Assembly: GCF_007991655.1 (NCBI RefSeq) | Contig: NZ_BJYT01000013.1 | Coordinates: 1 to 64,000, forward strand | From: Segetibacter aerophilus | Lineage (GTDB): Bacteria > Bacteroidota > Bacteroidia > Chitinophagales > Chitinophagaceae | Direction: 5' to 3' | DNA: 64,000 nucleotides | Shown here: positions 36,422-46,900 of the stretch, one piece after another | Layout of the letters: the number at the start of each line of letters is the position of its first letter | Numbering within the stretch: the stretch's first letter is position 1 | Made by a program: the position numbers and the translations under genes | Notes under the pieces: model-generated | What the model was told of the DNA's origin: nothing | The model's database searches: none | The model's input: the letters and a program-made list of their open reading frames with translations, nothing else

Positions 36422-37575
36422 ACATCGGGGGAATGACCTGGATAATACTCCAACTTATAATAGGGCACAACCTGGTAATGCCACTACTGCTTTATACAAT
36501 TCATGTTTGTGCAAAAAAGCAAAAAGATTTGCCAGAACATTCAAAGGAAGCTGACTATGCAATTATAGTAACTGCATATGAACAAACCGATCTGCTGCAA
36601 CAAGCAGTAAATTCTATTTTAAATATCAATTACAGCAATTATTTGGTTTATATAGTTGCCGATAAATGTGATGTTTCAGGTTTAATTTTCGATGATCCGA
36701 GAGTAATTCTTCTACGTCCTGAAACCACTTTGGGAAGCAATACACGGTCTCACTTTTACGCGATAAACAGGTTTGTAAGAAAACATGAAAGGTTAACGAT
36801 CATAGACAGCGACAACCTGGTCGACAGGGAATATCTGCGAGAGCTAAACAAGTTTTTTGATAAGGGATATGAAGCAGTTCAGGGAGTAAGGGATGCGAAA
36901 AATCTGAACACAACATATGCCTGCCTTGACGCAGCACGAGATGTGTATTATCATTTTTATGATGGTAAATTGTTATTTGGTGTTGGTTCTTCAGCCACCC
37001 TTGCCGGCTCTGGAATGGCTTTCAATACTAAGCTCTACAGAGACTGCCTGGAACATCTTGACATAACCGGTGCGGGCTTTGACAAAGTCTTGCAATTTGA
37101 AATTGTAAAGCGAGGTAGACGTATTGCATTCGCAGAAAACGCACTGGTGTACGACGAGAAAACAGCAAAGACCGATCAACTTGTTATGCAACGTGCCCGT
37201 TGGATAAACACGTGGTTTAAATATTTTTCTTATGGTTTTACCTTAATGGCAAAAGGAATAAAAAAGACCAATTTTAATCAGTTCTTGTTTGGCTTAATCT
37301 TACTAAGACCACCGCTCTTCATCTTTTTACTATTAGCGATTGCTTGTTTTAGTGTAAACTTATTCATCTCGCCAATGATTGCCATTGTTTGGATGGTTGG
37401 TATTCTATTTTTTGTAGCAGCCTTTCTAATTGCATTGATGAAGACGAAGATTGACAAAAGAATTTATAGCGCGCTGATTAGTATCCCAAAATTTATGTTC
37501 TTCCAGGTATTGTCTTTAACTAAAGCTTCAAAGGCGAATAAAATTTCTGTGGCCACGAGACACGACTACAATTAA
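36418..37575 (+). CDS. Membrane glycosyltransferase family 2 (processive type)
   Basis: The 385-residue protein starts at GTG overlapping the previous stop (GTGA); an ATG five codons in is also possible. One N-terminal span is followed by a GT-A domain with IDSDN (DxD), GSGMAFN, a GAGFDK acid and the QRARW motif typical of cellulose/hyaluronan/chitin synthase-like enzymes, then three C-terminal spans. It probably builds a glycan chain or adds several sugars while on the membrane. Confidence 0.87.
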   Translation: MNIGGMTWIILQLIIGHNLVMPLLLYTIHVCAKKQKDLPEHSKEADYAIIVTAYEQTDLLQQAVNSILNINYSNYLVYIVADKCDVSGLIFDDPRVILLRPETTLGSNTRSHFYAINRFVRKHERLTIIDSDNLVDREYLRELNKFFDKGYEAVQGVRDAKNLNTTYACLDAARDVYYHFYDGKLLFGVGSSATLAGSGMAFNTKLYRDCLEHLDITGAGFDKVLQFEIVKRGRRIAFAENALVYDEKTAKTDQLVMQRARWINTWFKYFSYGFTLMAKGIKKTNFNQFLFGLILLRPPLFIFLLLAIACFSVNLFISPMIAIVWMVGILFFVAAFLIALMKTKIDKRIYSALISIPKFMFFQVLSLTKASKANKISVATRHDYN

Positions 37576-37608
37576 AAAATGTGAGAGGAACTTAATAGTA
37601 ATGAACGT

Positions 37609-37746
37609 ATGATTTTACCGAAGACAAAAAACGCTAAGTTGTTTAACGAGCAGGATGCCAGGGTTAAAAAAATTACCAAGGGAGCCGCGCTTTTATATGT
37701 GTTTGTCTGTGTCTTTATTTTCTTCTTTAAAATACTTTTCTTTTAA
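37609..37746 (+). CDS. 45-residue single-span EPS-operon protein
   Basis: ATG 37609 opens a 45-codon frame (MILPKTKNAKLFNEQDARVK, then KITKGAALLYVFVCVFIFFF and KILFF). The basic N-terminus and a 17-residue hydrophobic stretch predict a small inner-membrane protein with its N-terminus in the cytosol. Its TAA at 37744-37746 shares a base with the ATG of the Wzy gene (TAATG), so translation is very probably coupled. It is too short for most gene callers. A role as a subunit or assembly factor of the polymerase/flippase complex is speculation. Confidence 0.65.
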   Translation: MILPKTKNAKLFNEQDARVKKITKGAALLYVFVCVFIFFFKILFF

Positions 37747-39293
37747 TGGAAGAAGTGGAAATAATATTAAATAAAGGCAGAACCGGAGCAGGTGGAACCC
37801 CTCATACTAGTAAGTCAATCTCAGTTGCTGCAGCTATTAAAAACAACAAACTCCTTGCTTTTATATTATTTATCGCTGCTGCCCTTATCGCATCGTCGTT
37901 AGTGGCAAATATGGGTGTCGTTGGTGGAGTAATATGCATTGCTGCAGTTATTGGTTTGCCTTTCGTCTATACCATTGTTGTCTACCCAAACTTTGGTATT
38001 ATTTTCCTGTTGGTGCTTGCTTACTTTCTCATGTTTATTTTGAGGTACCTGCATAACGTGCCGTTGGGCACGGCTGTTGACTCTTTAGAAGTCCTGTTTA
38101 TTCTCGGTTTCTTTATTAAAATGAAGAAGGAGAAAAATTGGGAAATGGTTAAAGGACCTACTTCCATTCTTATACTTGCCTGGATTTTCTATAACCTTCT
38201 TCAAGTTTTTAATCCTTCAGCCGAGTCGATTTTAGCATGGGTATATACCGTGCGTTCAGTTGGTTTATTAATGCTGTTGTATTTTATTTTTGTTTACAAC
38301 GTTCGCACGATCTCTTTTATAAAACTTATTTTAAAAGTCTGGATCCTACTTTCTATTGTTGCCGCATTGTACGCGCTGAAGCAGGAGTTTATTGGGTTCT
38401 CAGCTGTTGAAGAAGAGTACCTTTATTCAGATCCTATTGTATCAGCTTTGTTGTTTATAGATGGTGCATGGCGGAAGTTTTCTATTTTTTCGGATCCTGT
38501 TACATTTTCGTACAATATGGCTGCAAGTAGCCTTCTTTGTATTGCTCTTATAACCGGTCCGCTTAGACTTTGGAAGAAGCTGGTTCTTGGATTTCTAGCC
38601 GCTCTTTTCTTGTACGTAATGGTCTTTTCGGGTACCCGGGGCGCTTATGTACTAATACCTGCCACACTACTTCTATTTGCAATTCTTAAGTGTACAAAGA
38701 CGATGATGGCGACAATGATGGTAGTGGGAGCCTTCTTTGTTATTCTAATTTTTATTCCTACAGGCAATGTCACTCTATATCGTTTCCAATCTGCATTCAG
38801 ACCATCAAACGACGCGTCTTATAATTTAAGAAAAGCGAATCAGAAAAAGATCCGGCCTTACATCTTGTCTCACCCAATGGGGGGAGGCCTCGGTTCAACT
38901 GGAGTCTGGGGTGTGAAGTTTGCCCCTACATCGTACCTCGCAAGTTTTCCCCCTGATAGCGGATATGTACGGGTCGCAGTTGAAATGGGATGGATTGGAC
39001 TATTCCTCTTTTGTCTTTTAATGTTCACTATTTTAAAAACAGGCGTCAATAATTTTTATAGTATTCAAGATGCGGAACTAAAAAGCTATTGTCTTGCCAT
39101 GACCATGATTGTTTTTGCATGGAACATCGGCAATTTTCCGCAGGAAGCATTTGTACAATTTCCTACAAACGTCTATTTCTATTTAGTGGCGGCATTGATA
39201 ACAGTAACGTATAGAATTGATAAAGAAAAGCAGGCCGCTACAAAACAAGTCGAACTTCAACAAAACACTGAAATTGGAATTCGGGCATTTTAG
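37746..39293 (+). CDS. O-antigen ligase/polymerase-like protein (Wzy)
   Basis: The 515-residue protein has about 11-12 predicted spans and the long periplasmic loop of the O-antigen ligase/Wzy_C family (FSGTRGAYVLIPATLLL in the middle, HPMGGGLGSTGVWG in the loop). It probably polymerises lipid-linked repeat units in the periplasm. It is translationally coupled to the 45-residue protein upstream and lies 20 bases before the flippase gene. Confidence 0.85.
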   Translation: MEEVEIILNKGRTGAGGTPHTSKSISVAAAIKNNKLLAFILFIAAALIASSLVANMGVVGGVICIAAVIGLPFVYTIVVYPNFGIIFLLVLAYFLMFILRYLHNVPLGTAVDSLEVLFILGFFIKMKKEKNWEMVKGPTSILILAWIFYNLLQVFNPSAESILAWVYTVRSVGLLMLLYFIFVYNVRTISFIKLILKVWILLSIVAALYALKQEFIGFSAVEEEYLYSDPIVSALLFIDGAWRKFSIFSDPVTFSYNMAASSLLCIALITGPLRLWKKLVLGFLAALFLYVMVFSGTRGAYVLIPATLLLFAILKCTKTMMATMMVVGAFFVILIFIPTGNVTLYRFQSAFRPSNDASYNLRKANQKKIRPYILSHPMGGGLGSTGVWGVKFAPTSYLASFPPDSGYVRVAVEMGWIGLFLFCLLMFTILKTGVNNFYSIQDAELKSYCLAMTMIVFAWNIGNFPQEAFVQFPTNVYFYLVAALITVTYRIDKEKQAATKQVELQQNTEIGIRAF

Positions 39294-39313
39294 TATCGGA
39301 GGCAGGATGAATT

Positions 39314-40750
39314 ATGAGTAATAAAAAGAAAGCAATAAACGGCGGTAAATGGATAACAATTTCAACCGTTATATCAACTGTTTTTCAGTTTATGCAGGTT
39401 GCTATTCTTGCAAGGCTGTTAAACCCTTCTGCTTTCGGGGTAGTCAGCATAAGTACCTTGATAATTGCTTTCTTTAATATTTTCACTAACCTCGGATTTT
39501 CTAATTCAATTATTTACAAACAAGAGCAGGATCGGAAAGTACTTTCAACCCTTTATTTCCTAAATCTTATTCTCGGCGTAATCATTTTTATTGCCATTTA
39601 TTTCAGCGCTCCTTTAATTATTGCTTACTACAAAGAGGCTAAACTGAGCGAGGTTATCAAGTTGTCATCGACCTATTTCCTCATTGTTTACTTCGGGCAG
39701 ATTTACTATTTCTTACTTGAAAAAGAATTGCAGTTTAAGTCGGTGGCAGTTATTGAGATAATAGGTGCGGTTGTGGGTACTACCGTTACCATCACACTTG
39801 CCTACTCGGGCTTCGAAGAGCTTTCATTGATTTACGGGCAATTATCCATGCAAGCCGTAAGAACAATATTGCAAATAATACTTGGCCGCAAATACTTCGT
39901 GCCGAAGCTTTATTTCAACATCTTTTCAATAAAAGAACATCTACAATTTGGAATATATAATGTGGCAGACGGGTTTATTGGTTTTATACAATCAAATGCA
40001 GACAACATCATTATTGGGGGAGTTTTAGGCGTTAAAATGCTCGGCTACTATACAATTGCAATTCAACTGGCGGTGTTCCCAATCACCAAATTAAATCCGA
40101 TCGTTCTTCAAGTCACTTATCCCCTATTAGCGAAGATGAAGGATAATCTTTCAGGTCTTAAAACCTCCTACCTTACCATACTCGACTTCTTATCTTATAT
40201 AAATCTGCCCTTATTAGCCGGCTTGTTTATTACCGCGGATAGTGTAGTTCCACTGTTCTATGGACCGGGTTGGGAGCAGACAATAGCGCTGATAAAAATA
40301 TTTGTATTTATAAGTTTCTTTAGCTGCCTGGGTCATCCCCTGTACACGCTGGCTTTTACAAGAGGAAAACCAAAGCTGTTGTTTTATTTAAATCTTGCCA
40401 CACTTGCAGTAAAGATTCCGCTACTCTATGTCTTCTCGAAATATTGGGGAGTAACCGGTATTGCTATGGCATTTTTAACAGCCACTTTTATAAACCTCGT
40501 TCTTAATTTTTGTATCGTTCATCATCTGATCGGCGACTTTATTAAAATGTTTCTTAGAAATCTTTTAAAACCCGTCTTCTTTTGTTTGTTAATGATCGCT
40601 ATTATTTATGCTTATAAGATGTTGGTAGGTTATACAGGTATCATCAATACAATAACGCAGGTATGTATTGGGGGAATAATCTACGGAGTACTAACGTTAA
40701 TATATAAGATTTCGCTTTCAGAAATTAAGGCACTAAAAAAGGCCATTTGA
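39314..40750 (+). CDS. Polysaccharide flippase (Wzx, MOP superfamily)
   Basis: The 478-residue membrane protein has 12-14 spans and the WzxC/MOP-family start (GGKWITISTVISTVFQFMQV, split from the preceding residues) with LLNPSAFGVVSISTLI after it. It should flip the lipid-linked repeat unit to the periplasmic face for the Wzy protein encoded just upstream. Confidence 0.93.
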   Translation: MSNKKKAINGGKWITISTVISTVFQFMQVAILARLLNPSAFGVVSISTLIIAFFNIFTNLGFSNSIIYKQEQDRKVLSTLYFLNLILGVIIFIAIYFSAPLIIAYYKEAKLSEVIKLSSTYFLIVYFGQIYYFLLEKELQFKSVAVIEIIGAVVGTTVTITLAYSGFEELSLIYGQLSMQAVRTILQIILGRKYFVPKLYFNIFSIKEHLQFGIYNVADGFIGFIQSNADNIIIGGVLGVKMLGYYTIAIQLAVFPITKLNPIVLQVTYPLLAKMKDNLSGLKTSYLTILDFLSYINLPLLAGLFITADSVVPLFYGPGWEQTIALIKIFVFISFFSCLGHPLYTLAFTRGKPKLLFYLNLATLAVKIPLLYVFSKYWGVTGIAMAFLTATFINLVLNFCIVHHLIGDFIKMFLRNLLKPVFFCLLMIAIIYAYKMLVGYTGIINTITQVCIGGIIYGVLTLIYKISLSEIKALKKAI

Positions 40751-40790
40751 TAAACGATTTCAAAAAGAGACTAATAAAACAGAACAGCAA

Positions 40791-41744
40791 ATGCAACGCT
40801 TAATTCTAAAATCTTTATACGCCTTTGTGCTCATAAAATATCCCCGAATCCGTAACGATCTAAGGTATTTTATAAGAGATAATTATTTCTGCCGACTTAA
40901 CCAGGCTCGCTTTCTGGTGAAAGATTATTTGGTAAAAGAGCAGTACAAAGAGGTTGAATATTATGGAGAATTCGACCAGGAGCTGCGGTATGTTTTGCCT
41001 TTTGCTTACTGGCACCATTTGAATGGGACACTTAAGAAAACAATATCGTGTAAGAATACAAAGGAGTTTTATTTCTTCAGCAAGAACCATGAAGAAAAAT
41101 ATAGCGAACGCGTTTGGAAGGCGGGTTACGACTACTACGACGTTCCCAACATGACCCATAGCAATTCTTTTAGTTATAGAAAGTGGGCACGAGTTCCTCT
41201 AAAGAAATTTTATAAAAACGATGAGTTTGTTTTTGAGAAACCCATTTTAATCATTGCCAATAAATACAATATCGAGTGGGACAACCCGCCATTGAATTAC
41301 CTTGACATAGCCTCGCTTGATAAAATCATTTCAACCTATAAACACAAGTACCAGGTCATTTACAACCGTCCTTTATCTACCCAGATTATTTCTGATAACA
41401 GCGAGGTGCTTGACCTAAACGAACACTCGTGGCTTCGGGAAAAGCATCCTGAAGTTTTACTTATGAATGACTTGTATACTAGCTACAGATCAAAGGTTGC
41501 GAGCTTCAATCACCTGCAGTTAATGGTCTATGCTAATTGCGACCGGTTTATTTCGATGCATGGAGGCACCGCAGCTTTAGCTAGCTATTTTGGTGGAAAA
41601 AATATAATTCTATCAAATCCCTCACATGGTATGGAGCACCATTTTGATGAATACAAAACAATATTTCCTGCTTTATCAGGAGCTACAATTCTTCACGCTA
41701 AAAGTCGGGATGAAGTATTCAGGTATTTAGAAGAATTATATTAA
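40791..41744 (+). CDS. Putative GT-B-like glycosyltransferase of the EPS operon
   Basis: The 317-residue protein has no close family I can name. The C-terminal half carries features of GT-B or GT61/fucosyltransferase-like enzymes: FNHLQLMVYANCDRFISMHG, then GGTAALASYFGGKNIIL. The N-terminal 120 residues are basic and aromatic without a nucleotide-sugar motif. The position between Wzx and a GT11 fucosyltransferase supports a sugar-transfer role, but this is inference. Confidence 0.55.
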   Translation: MQRLILKSLYAFVLIKYPRIRNDLRYFIRDNYFCRLNQARFLVKDYLVKEQYKEVEYYGEFDQELRYVLPFAYWHHLNGTLKKTISCKNTKEFYFFSKNHEEKYSERVWKAGYDYYDVPNMTHSNSFSYRKWARVPLKKFYKNDEFVFEKPILIIANKYNIEWDNPPLNYLDIASLDKIISTYKHKYQVIYNRPLSTQIISDNSEVLDLNEHSWLREKHPEVLLMNDLYTSYRSKVASFNHLQLMVYANCDRFISMHGGTAALASYFGGKNIILSNPSHGMEHHFDEYKTIFPALSGATILHAKSRDEVFRYLEELY

Positions 41745-41785
41745 AAAGAGTGCAAGTAAGCGATCGCTTGCAACATGAAGACAGT

Positions 41786-42658
41786 ATGATCATTTCAAAA
41801 ATTACAAGTGGATTAGGAAACCAACTCTTTCAATATGCAGTTGCGAAGAGTCTCTCTTTAAAACATAAAACTTCTTTGTTTTTCGACCTAAGCTATTATA
41901 AATCGACTTATGAAACAGACACAGCACGGAGCTTTAAACTTCATCATTTTGATATTGATTACAAAACACTAAACACCTCTCCGCTTGTCTACCTTTCTAA
42001 AGCCACTAAACTTTTTCCCAATAGAAGTTGTCAGCCTTTTTTCTTACTTCTGAAAGAAAAGCATTTTCATTATGATGAACAAGTAGTGAAGGCTAAATCC
42101 ACTTGCATTACACTTGACGGATTTTGGCAATCAGAGAAATACTTTGCAGACGCTACCGAAGCAATAAGAAGAGAGCTAATCTTCAAAGACGCTGCAACTT
42201 CAAGTTTAAATGATTATAAGGGACAAATTGAAAAAGCCGTAAACCCCGTTTCAATTCATATCAGACGAGGTGACTACGTTAGTCACCCTGAGTTCAGCAA
42301 AAGCTTTGGCTTTATTGGTCTCGAATATTATGAACAGGCTGTGAGCTATATAAAGACTAAGGTTGAAAATCCTACCTTTTTTGTTTTTAGTGATGATAAA
42401 GAATGGGTTAAGAAAAGCTTTAAACTACCGGGTTCAAATGTATTTGTCGAAACCGCGGGAGAAGACAGTGATGTAATAGAATTGCAACTAATGAGCTTGT
42501 GTACGCATCATATTATTGCTAACAGTTCTTTTAGCTGGTGGGGTGCATGGTTAAATAACAATAAGAACAAAATCGTTATTTCTCCGGCAAGCTGGTATAA
42601 GAACAAGCCTGATTGGAACACTAAAGATTTACTCCCGGCTTCGTGGGTAACATTTTAA
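41786..42658 (+). CDS. GT11 alpha-1,2-fucosyltransferase
   Basis: I start at ATG 41786 (290 residues). The N-terminus has ITSGLGNQLFQYAVAKSL, and HIRRGDYV is the family's donor-binding motif; NSSFSWWGAWLN is the conserved C-terminal motif. GT11 enzymes transfer L-fucose from GDP-fucose in an alpha-1,2 linkage, so fucose is a probable component of this polysaccharide. GDP-fucose biosynthesis genes are not in the window. Confidence 0.93.
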   Translation: MIISKITSGLGNQLFQYAVAKSLSLKHKTSLFFDLSYYKSTYETDTARSFKLHHFDIDYKTLNTSPLVYLSKATKLFPNRSCQPFFLLLKEKHFHYDEQVVKAKSTCITLDGFWQSEKYFADATEAIRRELIFKDAATSSLNDYKGQIEKAVNPVSIHIRRGDYVSHPEFSKSFGFIGLEYYEQAVSYIKTKVENPTFFVFSDDKEWVKKSFKLPGSNVFVETAGEDSDVIELQLMSLCTHHIIANSSFSWWGAWLNNNKNKIVISPASWYKNKPDWNTKDLLPASWVTF

Positions 42659-42663
42659 ATAAT

Positions 42664-43920
42664 ATGAAATTCCGCAATCACGATATTGTAATGCTTACCT
42701 CATCCCGCTGGGATGATGAACTCTCGTCCTCAGCATTGAGTCTTGCAAAGGAATTCTCAAAATCAAACAGGGTTTTTTATATAGATCATCCTTTTTCGAT
42801 CAAAGATTTTTTTTCTGGCAAGAACAAAACCAGGATTAGGTCACGGATGTCATCTCTACTATTAGGTAAAGGTATCTGCAGGAGGGTTGAGGGATTTCCT
42901 CCTGGTTTCACAGCCGTTACGCCGAAGCTTACTATTCCTATAAATTGGCTGAAAGATGGAAAGATGTATAATTTTCTTTCAGGTAAAAATGATCAAATAT
43001 TATACAAAACGCTGAGGGAGGTAATCAAGAAGAACAGCATCAAGCAATACATCTTCATAAACATCTTTGATCCGTTTTTTTTCAAAAGCTTTCCGTCCGA
43101 CCTAAAGCCTAGCCGGCTCATCTATCAAACAGTGGACGACATCAGTCAGGAAGAATACATTGCAAAGCATGGAATACGCCTGGAAAAGGAAGCAATTAGT
43201 AAGGCTGACTTCACCTTTGCTACTTCCAGGGAATTGGTACGACGTGTTACCCCATTTTCTAGTCGCGTTTTCTATCTGCCTAATGCCGCTGATATATCAA
43301 TTTTTAAAAGGGCTTCGAACACCATCTTACCTCGCCCGGAAGAATTAAAAAATATAATAGGAAAAATAATTTGCTACACAGGCGTTATCGGTACAAGAAT
43401 CAATTATGATCTCTTAAAGAAAATTGCCATTCATCATCCTGATAAAACACTTGTATTAGTAGGGCCTGCGTTGACCTCAGAATATATTGATGCAGGCCTC
43501 AGCGACTGCCCTAATATTATTTTTACAGGTGCAAAGGATATTAATGAGTTGCCCGCCTACTTGCAGTATTCCGATGTTGCAATCATTCCCTTTGAGTACA
43601 ACCAGTTAACCAAAAGCATTTATCCCCTCAAAATAAATGAGTACCTCGCTGCAGGAAAGCCTGTCGTCTCAACAGCATTTTCGGAGGACATAAAGGAGTT
43701 CGATAAGGTGGCATATATAGCCAAAACCAATGAGGAATTCTTGCAGTTGATCGACTTCGCCATCAAGGAAAATTCATTGCAGAAAAAGACTGAAAGAATG
43801 AACGAGGCAGCAAAAAACACATGGCAAAATAGGGTAGAAACTTTTTGGAATATTGTCGAAGAACAAAGTGAAGCTAGTACCGGGCGGCCCGGAGCGGTTT
43901 CAATTAATAAGACTTTCTAA
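42664..43920 (+). CDS. GT-B glycosyltransferase (group 1 type)
   Basis: The frame begins upstream at 42643 with a GTG that overlaps the preceding gene; ATG 42664 (418 residues) is preferred. The N-terminal domain has IVMLTSSRWDDELSSSA and the C-terminal domain has an E-x7-E-like motif (SIYPLKINEYLAAGKPVVST) plus VLVGPALTS. It resembles the TuaH/WcaI group that adds sugars to carrier-linked intermediates. It is eight bases before the NRPS/PKS gene, so the latter is clearly in the same transcript. Confidence 0.87.
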   Translation: MKFRNHDIVMLTSSRWDDELSSSALSLAKEFSKSNRVFYIDHPFSIKDFFSGKNKTRIRSRMSSLLLGKGICRRVEGFPPGFTAVTPKLTIPINWLKDGKMYNFLSGKNDQILYKTLREVIKKNSIKQYIFINIFDPFFFKSFPSDLKPSRLIYQTVDDISQEEYIAKHGIRLEKEAISKADFTFATSRELVRRVTPFSSRVFYLPNAADISIFKRASNTILPRPEELKNIIGKIICYTGVIGTRINYDLLKKIAIHHPDKTLVLVGPALTSEYIDAGLSDCPNIIFTGAKDINELPAYLQYSDVAIIPFEYNQLTKSIYPLKINEYLAAGKPVVSTAFSEDIKEFDKVAYIAKTNEEFLQLIDFAIKENSLQKKTERMNEAAKNTWQNRVETFWNIVEEQSEASTGRPGAVSINKTF

Positions 43921-43928
43921 TAAATTCA

Positions 43929-46900
43929 ATGTCAATCTTAAATACAGGCAATATCGATACAGCTTTAGTTCACACACTTTTCGAGTCTGCAGCTGAAATG
44001 CACGCGGACAAAGTTGCTATAGTTTTCAGCGATGAGACAATCACATATAAGCAATTGAATGAACAGGCACAGAACTTAGCCTTTACAATAGTAGGGAAGG
44101 CAGACACATGTGACTTAATTGGTGTTAGTGCCTCGCGCGGTATACAAACTATCATTGCCGTGCTTGCTATACTGAAAGCAGGCAAAGCTTATTTGCCACT
44201 TGATATTGACTATCCACGCGAAAGGCTTTTACACGTTATAGAAGATGCAAGGTTAAAATTTTGCATCGCTCCGCCAGCCGAGACAAAGCTGTTTGAATCT
44301 TTAGGCGTTTACGTTATCGAAACTGATAGCGATTCCAAGAAAGCTATTTTAGAACAAAAGGCTGTGCCTGGTTCTGTAGCCTATGTCTTATATACATCAG
44401 GATCGACGGGTAAGCCGAAGGGTGTTTGCATGGGACATAAGGCGCTCGTAAATCTTTTAAAGTGGCAGGGCGAAAGTTCAAGTTCTGGTGTCAACACAAG
44501 AACGCTTCAATTTGCGCCTCTAAGTTTTGATGTTTCTTTCCAGGAAATATTTGCAACGCTCACAACGGGCGGCACACTTGTGTTGATCGAGAATGAGCTA
44601 CGTATTGAGCCGGAAGCCTTACTGCAGTTCATTGAAAAAGAAAAAATAAACCGCATCTTTCTGCCGTTTGTCGCATTGCAATATTTAACAGAGGCAGCAA
44701 ATGCAAGTAACCTTTTTCCTGTTTGCTTAGAGGAAGTAATCACCGCAGGGGAACAACTTAAAATTACGCCGGCAATTGAACGCTTTTTTAGTCAACTTCC
44801 TATATGTCGTTTAATTAATCAATATGGGCCTACCGAATGTCATGTGGTGACCGAATGCAAGCTCACAGGCATACCAACTGCATGGCCAAAACTTCCATCA
44901 ATAGGCAAGGCAATCGCTAACACAGAAATATTAATTCTTGATGCAAATCATAATGAATTGCCGCACGATGAGACAGGCGAACTCGCTATTAGCGGAGCCA
45001 GTCTTGCAAATGGTTATTTAAATAACCCTGAATTAACAGCTTCTAAGTTCGTAGAAGTTGAAAGGGCTAATGGAGAATTTAAAAGAGTTTATCTGACCGG
45101 CGATTTAGCTCGCAAGTTGGAAGACGGAAATATTGAGTATCTCGGACGAAAAGACGACCAGGTTAAAATACGTGGGGTAAGAATAGAATTAGGCGAGATC
45201 GAAGTTGTGCTGAATCAAATCAGCAATGTTAAACAAGCGGTAGTCATCGCTGACGAAGGCGAAGATGATCAAAAGCGCCTCGTTGCTTACCTCGTGTCTG
45301 GTGATGGTAAACGTGACACCGCTAACGTAAAACAGTACCTCAGCGATCAGTTACCGGATTATATGATACCGTCTGCATTTGTGTGGGTACAAGAACTTCC
45401 TAAAACTACCAGCGGTAAAATTGACAAGAAGGCGCTACCACGCCCCACTATTACTCGTCCCGATCTGGCTGTTTTGTATAAAGCTCCTAAAACCATTATT
45501 GAAAAAAGGATTGTTGAAGTATGGACAAAAGTGCTTGGTATAGATCAACCGGGCGTTGATGATAACTTTTTTGAGCTTGGCGGAAATTCTTTACTCGCCC
45601 TTAAATCAGTAACTATTCTTTGTGAAAAGTTTGGTTACACACTACCGGTTACCAAACTCTACAAGTTTGCTACGGCCGCAGCCATTGCAGATTTTCTCGA
45701 AAATGGAATAGGTTCAAAAAACGTTCAAACCAGCATTAAACTTAAACAAGAAATTGTAGATGATATAGCCATCATTGGAATGGCGGTCCGCTTACCTAGC
45801 ATAAATACGATTTCAGAGTTTTGGGAAATTTTAAAAGAGGGAAGAGAAACCACTACATTTTTTACAAATGAAGAATTGTCCATTCACATTGATCCTTCTA
45901 TAAAGTCTCATAGCAACTACGTAAAGGCAAGAGGCGTAATTGATAAGATAGAAGAATTTGACGCTGCTTTTTTCGGCATTAATCCTAAGGCTGCCGCCCT
46001 AATGGATCCGCAGCAACGGGTATTTTTGGAAATCACCTGGGAAGTGTTGGAACAGACAGGACATCTGCCTGAAAAATATAAGGAGACGATTGGCGTGTAT
46101 GCAGGAGGAGGAAACAATTCTTATTATATCAACAATGTCTTACCTAACCCAGACGTCGTTGATAAAGTAGGCGCCTTTAACGTAATGACGCTTAATGAGA
46201 AAGACTATATAGCATCAAGAACAGCATACGAATTAAATTTAAAGGGTCCTGCCGTTGGTGTTTACTCAGCCTGTTCTACTTCACTGCTTGCTGTAGCGCA
46301 GGCTGTCGACGCTGTTAGAAAAGGATATTGTTCTATCGCCATTGCCGGAGCCGCGTCCATTACTTCGCCTGTAAAAAGTGGACACCTCTACGAAGAAGGT
46401 GGAATATTAAGTAAGGACGGCCATTGCAGACCTTTCGACAAAGACGCTTCAGGAACAGTTTTTAGCGATGGCGCAGGCGTTGTTCTTTTAAAAAGCCTAA
46501 AGGATGCTGTACGTGATGGTGATACTATTTATTCAATCATAAAAGGTGTAGGTGTAAACAACGACGGGTCAGGCAAAGGCAGTTTCACCGCTCCTGCTGC
46601 TGAAGGCCAGGCAGGTGCAATTAGTATGGCGATAAACGATGCACGTTTACAACCTTCAGATATCTCTTTCATTGAAGCACACGGTACCGCCACAGCCATC
46701 GGCGATCCGATAGAAATAGAAGGATTAAATCTTGTTTTTGGGCAGCAACAATCCAAACAATTTTGCGCGGTTGGTTCAGTAAAAAGTAACGTGGGTCACC
46801 TAACAGCCGCTTCCGGCATTGCCGGCCTTATTAAAACAACTCTATCTCTATATCATAAACAGATCACTCCTACCCTATTTTATAAGCAAGCTAACCCTGA

